Assembly: GCA_030765055.1 (NCBI GenBank)
Contig: JAUKNK010000057.1
Span: 4,767,501-4,831,500, forward strand
Source of the DNA: Mantis religiosa
Lineage: Eukaryota > Arthropoda > Insecta > Mantodea > Mantidae
Direction: 5' to 3'
Length of the DNA stretch: 64,000 nt
Shown here one piece after another: positions 58,904 through 64,000 of this stretch (its first letter is position 1; every line of letters starts with the position of its first letter). The notes beneath the pieces were generated by a model. It saw nothing but the letters and a program-made list of their open reading frames with translations. It was not told where the DNA came from and ran no database searches. A program made the position numbers and the translations under genes.

Positions 58904-58905
58904 TA

Positions 58906-59729
58906 CTCTCTCAGTGTGGTTGGCATTAATCCCTAAGTTCATTTTCTCTCCAATTAGGAAGGAAAACTGCACTGTTCTAGTTGTTGGCAGCCAGGACTCA
59001 CTTGTTCTGAAGATGTCCAAAAGACATAAGGGCATAGAGTCAGGTGATAACTAATCACTTAAATCAAGGAATACAGACCCAAAATCTACATTGTTTGATT
59101 ACATCATTAGCATTTACCTCAAATATGAAATGACTAAGCCATACGGTACCTATAAGACATTCTAGCAACAAATGTCATATTTAAATAACTAAACAGCTGA
59201 AAATTATAGAGCTGAATATCACAAAGCATAACAGGCTAATGTCATGATCATATCTAGTTTCAATGTGCTTTAAGACTAAAAATAAGGAATATATACATAA
59301 ACATGTTCTTCTTGCAGAAGAAGAATGTTAAGATTAGATTAGACAGATTTGCATTTAGTAGGTTCACTTGTGGCCAGAAAAGGATGTGAACACTGAACAT
59401 GTCTAGAGGTATAAAGTTTAATAGCATATATATGTACTTGAAAAGTTAACATAAGACATGTATTATAGTATACAGGCAATATGAACGGCAATAAGGAAAA
59501 CTAAGCAGGGATAATTATATATGATACAAAATCAAACACGTTTTAAATCAGCTTTCACTTGGCTTATACCAGTACGTCTCAATCTTTTTGCAATGGATAA
59601 CTTTCGTTGTTATTTCTTAAATACATATACCTTGAAAATAAACTTTCAACATGCATCAGGATTTACTGCTAATGATTTGTCATTGGAACAATTAGATACT
59701 ACTTACAGAGCTACAGAAGCATTATCAGG
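58906..59729. other. intron 1 sequence, nothing recognised
   Basis: AT-rich DNA with only chance open frames. Confidence 0.5.
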
Positions 59730-62390
59730 ATAATTTATCATTCAGATAATCTTGTACAGAATAAGATTTTGAGCAAAGGCACTCTCTAACAGCATTTTTT
59801 AAAGCACCAAAATCATCAATTTTTTCTTTAAAAGCATTAGGAAGTGCACCAAATATTTTGGTAGTTTCATAATGCACACATTTCTGGAAGCAAGAAAGTT
59901 TAGCACTGAGAAAATGGACATTATATATTTGTCTATGTTTATTCTGTGAGTTACATTATTTGTTGCAAATAAGGCACGATTGCATACAAAGAATTTTAGG
60001 ATCGTGAACATATACATGCAACGAACCATTAATATCTTCAATAAGAATCTTTACAGGAGCATGTGTTGTGGGTGTTAGTAATGATTCTTATAGCCTTCTT
60101 TTGCATAAGAAATATTTTTTTACTTTCTATTGAGTTGCCCTAATATTCTGTATTCCATGACAGAGTTAAAGTATGCATAATACTCTAATTTAAGTATGTC
60201 AATAGAACTCACATTAACCTGCTCTCAGATAGCATAACAGGCAGTGCTGAGTTTAGTTAAGATATAATTATAAGAAATGTACTTGCAATGCCCTTTATGT
60301 AAAGTGAGAGGTCATTTATATAGATCAGAAATAATAAAGGTCCTAACATGGAACCCTGGGATACTCCATGAGTTACTACTTTCCAGCTTGAAGTTTGTTT
60401 TTCATAACCAATATCACTGACAGCTACTTCATCACTCTTGTTTCCTTTCATTTAGATATGACACAAACCAACTTAGATGTTCATTTCTTAGTCTATAGAA
60501 TTCCAATTTTGCGATAATAATGATATCATAAAAAATTCCACTTACATGCCTTTTTTTGTTTAAGGCAGTCAACACTTCATGTGTAAGTTTGTAAGTTGCA
60601 TTATTAGTCAATATTCCCTTTCTAAATGCAAACTGATCACTGACAAGTATGTTGTTATATTCAAGTGTTTATACACTCTGGTGAACATTACTTTCTCAAG
60701 AACTTTTGAAAAAATTGGCAGGACAGATATTGGTCCATAAATTGAAACATTTTTGCATTCTTTGATAGTCAACATGAAAAATTCAATGCGATGGCTGAGA
60801 TATCAATCACGGATCTTCTGGTTTCCATCCAGTTGCTCCAGCCCATTGAGCTACCATGGTAACTGGTCGGAATCCAGGAGATCCGTAGTTCAAATCCCAG
60901 CCATGGCACTGAATTATTCATGTTAAATCTATCAAAAATCTTAGCCCATATACGGCTGGTGTGAAGAAATGATTAATTTCCATCAATTAACTAAAATTAT
61001 TGCATTCGTCTGTTTCGAACAGAGGTTTAACAATTGTGTATTTCACTCAGGGAAAATTCTAGCTTTTAGAGACTCATTGCATAATAGATTCATACTATTT
61101 TGTGAGGAGCAACATTTTAAGGTTTTTGTAGTTATTTCATCATAACCAGAATAATTCTTCACTTGTAAAGAGTCAATAATTTCATTTACTTCAGAATGTG
61201 TAGTTAAACACTTTAAATATAGGCACAAAGTCTGTGAAACTTTATCTCAGAAATTCTAGTGCTGCTTCTTTATTTCCATAATTAATATTTAATTTTTTTG
61301 TTATATCCAAAAAGAATTTATTAAACAATTCTGCAAATTCAAGAGGTTTGGCAATTTCATGACTGTCAACACTAAGTGTTATTGGGCTATTCTCTGATGA
61401 GTGTTTACGTGTCACATTTTTTTTATTATATTCCAAGTGGTTTTTATTTTGTTGTCTGAGTTCTGAATTAGTTTATTATAATGCAATACTTTAGCTGCTA
61501 TTATTACTTTCTTTGGAATTTTACAATATTTTTGTAGTAGTTTTTTAAATGCAAATATTTACTGATTCTAACTTGCTGATATAGCTCTTTTTTATGTCTG
61601 CATGAAGTTCTAATTTCAAAAGTGATCCAGGAATTGCCGTTTTTGAAGGTAAATGTTTTTTTTATACTTAGATGGGAAGCAAAATTCAAAGTGAGTTTTA
61701 GAGCATTGAAGAAAGCTATTATATTTATTGTTGGTTCCATTAATCCCATAAGTTTGTTTCCAATATTCAAGTTTAACGTTTTAATTAAATTCGTTCAAAG
61801 TATTTTCATTTAGTTTCCTATATTTCGTATAAGTGTATTTAGGATTGAGTTTTAAATTTATCTGATCAATCCTTAGAATTTGTGCATCATGATCCGATAG
61901 TCCATTAGTTTTTGATGAGACAGAGCAAAATTTAGGTATATCTGAAATTACAAATATAATATCAATAGCTGAGGTTGAATTATTTTGAATTCTTGTTGGA
62001 AAGTTAACTGTATGTGTCATGTGGTAATTAAAAAGCTAAGCTGTTCCCTTTGAAGACTCAATTTTAGATAACCCACATCTATATCATCACAAATGATTAT
62101 ATCTCTTTTTGTTTTACATAGAAAGTTCAGAGCATATTCTAATTGCTTTTTAAAAATCTGAAAATTTCCTAAGGAAGACCGATTTATGGCTACTATGACT
62201 AAGTTCATATGACATCCCGTTAACTAGACTGCACAGAGTTCGAGTTCTTTCACATAACAAAATCTGAATAAATCTAAAGCTTTAAAGATCAGATCATTTC
62301 TAACATATATACAAATTCCACCTTTATATAAATTTTTTCTACTATATTCTGCTCCTAAAGAGTACGCCTGCAATTAAATTGGTGTAAGTG
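59730..62390 (-). mobile_element. CR1/Daphne-like LINE, decayed (in intron 1)
   Basis: Minus strand from 62390: endonuclease (YSRKNLYKGGICIYVRNDLI, KTKRDIIICDDIDVGYLKL, HTVNFPTRIQNNSTSAIDII, NGLSDHDAQIL), linker, RT (SGYDEITTKTLK, VSIYGPISVLPIFSKVLEKV, THGVSQGSMLGPLLFLIYIN) and C-terminus (KIFGALPNAFKEKIDDFGAL) to about 59730. Numerous stops and frameshifts. Interrupted by an inverted SINE pair at 60761-60999. The same LINE group as the copies at 5268 and 49555. Confidence 0.85.
60761..60999. mobile_element. head-to-head SINE dimer with target duplication
   Basis: Flanked by TTGCATTC (60753-60760 and 61000-61007). The left half reads as a SINE on the minus strand (GGTAGCTCAATGGGCTGGAG, then GAAGATCCGTGATTGATATC and CAGCCATCGCATTGAATTTT). 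The right half reads on the plus strand (GGTAACTGGTCGGAATCCAG, then GGAGATCCGTAGTTCAAATC and CAGCCATGGCACTGAATTAT). The two meet near CTACCATGG at about 60850. The target duplication encloses both halves, so they inserted as one unit or the inversion followed a single insertion. Confidence 0.75.
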
Positions 62391-62907
62391 ATTAGTTTCC
62401 TAACAATGTGCAACACTTACGTTACGTTACAAAATGTAATAAGTGCCATTTACTCAGTTTAGTTACAATCACATTAGCAGTCAGAAAAACAAGGTTACTA
62501 TCTTTCGGCTGAATAAACAGGCATGAAAGAAAACCTTCTTACACTTTATAAAGAAATACAAAACTAATTGGAAAAATCTTTGTAGTCGGTTTATTGACAT
62601 TTTATCATGTCCTTTTTTATATTATCGAGCGACTAGTTTCAGAATCCACTGCCTTCATTTTGAACCTCTCTCCAACTAGTATCTGTCTGGTCTCCTCTCT
62701 ATGGCGTCGAGCGATACAAAGACAAAAGTATTTAAACTAAATTTAAAGGGAGTCGATTAATGAAACTAAACAACACTTATAAATTTTTCCAGAAACTATT
62801 TGTTACAGTTAGTAACATTGTAATATTCTGCAATAGTACAGAATATACTGGCAAGATTATGACAAATCATTGCTCAGTCTAACTCAACAGGTTTCTACAT
62901 AACTTAC
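62391..62907. other. intron 1 sequence next to exon 1
   Basis: AT-rich, with the exon 1 donor at its right end (minus-strand GTAAGT at 62902-62907). Nothing else recognised. Confidence 0.5.
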
Positions 62908-63312
62908 CTTAGTATTATTACCAACTGATGAAGTTTCTGTTTCCAGCCACCAAGGTTCTTCTTTAATTTCTATTTTGTTATCAATTTTATGATCACTGTT
63001 GTATTTTTTATCAATCATTTCAGGATCCTCTAGAAGAAATTCCCCTTCATCCTGCTCAACTTCATTGCTTTTATCCATCTTGCAGTTGTTGCTCCATATA
63101 TCAGTTTCCTTCTTAATCTGTTTTGCAAGTTCTTTGATAAAAGGAGTCTCTGACTTAATTTCTGTTTTGACTGTCGTGTCACAATCAGTATCCAGAAGTA
63201 CAGTATCAGTACTTGTCTTTATAGAAACAACCTTCTGAAAGAACTCTCTCTCATTCTGTGACGTTATGTCATCTGTGAGGAGACCCTCTTTGATTTCTAT
63301 TTTCTTATCCAT
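62908..63312 (-). CDS. C2H2 zinc-finger gene, exon 1 (acidic N-terminal region)
   Basis: Minus strand: ATG at 63310-63312, preceded by an in-frame TAA 39 bases upstream. The exon has 135 codons and ends GGTAATACTAAG followed by GTAAGT, a consensus donor. The protein is acidic and rich in Lys-Glu motifs: VKTE, IKSE, IKKE and IKEE fit the sumoylation consensus. It has the MDxxxxIKEEP-like character of the N-terminal exon of many polyneopteran zinc-finger genes. With exons 2 and 3 it makes 405 + 32 + 454 = 891 nt, 296 codons and a stop. It probably binds co-regulators while exon 3 binds DNA. The link to exon 3 over 15 kb is inferred. Confidence 0.65.
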
Positions 63313-64000
63313 TTCAAATCGCTTTTGAATCAGATGGAGATTTTGTTTTTAGAAACAAATCTGTAACGAGAGAAATATATTATATATATACTAAAAAATA
63401 TGCATAAATTTTACAATTACTTTCTTTGAATCCACCAATAAATGTTCAAATGACACTACACAACAGTGTTCTGTTATTGTACAAACACCTCCTTGGAAAG
63501 CCTCAAGTATATCAAGGTTATGTCCAGAACTCAAACTACAGATACTTGTCTCTTTATGTCAATGCTATTATCACTTCAGCTAGCTTACTGAGGAAATGTA
63601 CCAATGTTAAACCTGCTAGTGTATTTAAAATTATTTGGATAAAGATCAAAGCATTGTCAGATATCAGATATACCTAAAACAAACTGCAATGTTGGGAACT
63701 ATCACAGTTTGTATTTTGTTCCATAATACTCATGAAAAATAATTTGACAGCTTAACTCCAAAGCCCGGAAGAAATCTCTTATGTTAATTCTGACTCTGGC
63801 TGTGAAAGCTTCCGAACACTCAATAATTTGACAGATTAAACTTAACAATGATTAGCTATAAAGTATCTGCAGAATTACACGTCACCTTTGTGACATGATA
63901 TTTCTGTATTTGGTATTGCCTTTAAGAGTTACTGCAGTATTTAAATTAAACAACAACTTTAATACTTGCATACTTTAATACTTTAATAATAATGCTTTAA
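63313..64000. other. upstream of the zinc-finger gene exon 1
   Basis: The minus-strand upstream region of the predicted start codon. AT-rich; TATATATA-type sequence at about 63380-63390 could be a core promoter or chance. No CpG-rich segment and no upstream exon recognised. Confidence 0.4.

Noticed and set aside
62908..63312. Direct splicing of exon 1 to the finger exon at 47907
   Set aside because: Exon 1 ends in phase 0, but the finger exon needs two incoming bases, so a direct join would shift the frame. The 32-nt exon resolves this.

Overview
The window is repeat-dense eukaryotic DNA, almost certainly from an arthropod. The best guess is a large-genome hemimetabolous insect; the species cannot be read from the sequence. 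Grounds: Ty3-type LTR retrotransposons with 4-bp target duplications, LINEs of several arthropod clades (jockey-like, CR1/Daphne-like, I-like with RNase H), Tc1/mariner and IS630-like transposases, tRNA-derived SINEs, and a C2H2 zinc-finger gene with a separate acidic, IKEE-rich first exon and introns of about 7-8 kb. There are no operons, no bacterial features and no CRISPR array.

Layout. 1-3819: Ty3 element G1 running in from the left, with an uninterrupted pol ORF and its 3' LTR. 3820-5267: a 1.45-kb (AAT)n tract that is also the 3' tail of a minus-strand CR1-like LINE (5268-5989), which is interrupted by decayed Ty3 element G2 (5990-9901). 9940-10929: a shortened mariner. 11040-13200 and 15918-16330: jockey-like LINE remains flanking Ty3 element G3 (13223-15713). 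17713-27806: a copia fragment split by a tandem Ty3 array (LTR-internal-LTR-internal-LTR, 17985-27655) with a 4-bp GTAT duplication. 27807-34822: mariner debris, a solo LTR (28675-29135), an IS630-like DDE pseudogene carrying a SINE, and a possible pogo-like relic. 35084-45752: Ty3 element G6, whose two LTRs do not match and which holds a 6-kb I-like LINE with a perfect 12-bp target duplication. 47292-63312 (minus strand): the one cellular gene recognised, a three-exon zinc-finger gene. Its introns contain a CR1-like LINE, an ORF-retaining internally deleted Ty3 element (G7), a short Tc1 derivative with perfect inverted repeats, a second CR1-like LINE and an inverted SINE dimer.

All Ty3 copies have closely related gag-pol but at least four distinct LTR types that share only their ends (TGTYRCC...CCCACAAAGTCACA). 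G1 is the only copy here with intact visible RT, RNase H and integrase motifs. The others are dead, or at most could be mobilised in trans. I found no convincing new multi-gene system. The most informative signals are the recombinant tandem array, the in-phase 32-nt microexon of the zinc-finger gene, the LTR modularity, and the G7 deletion derivative.
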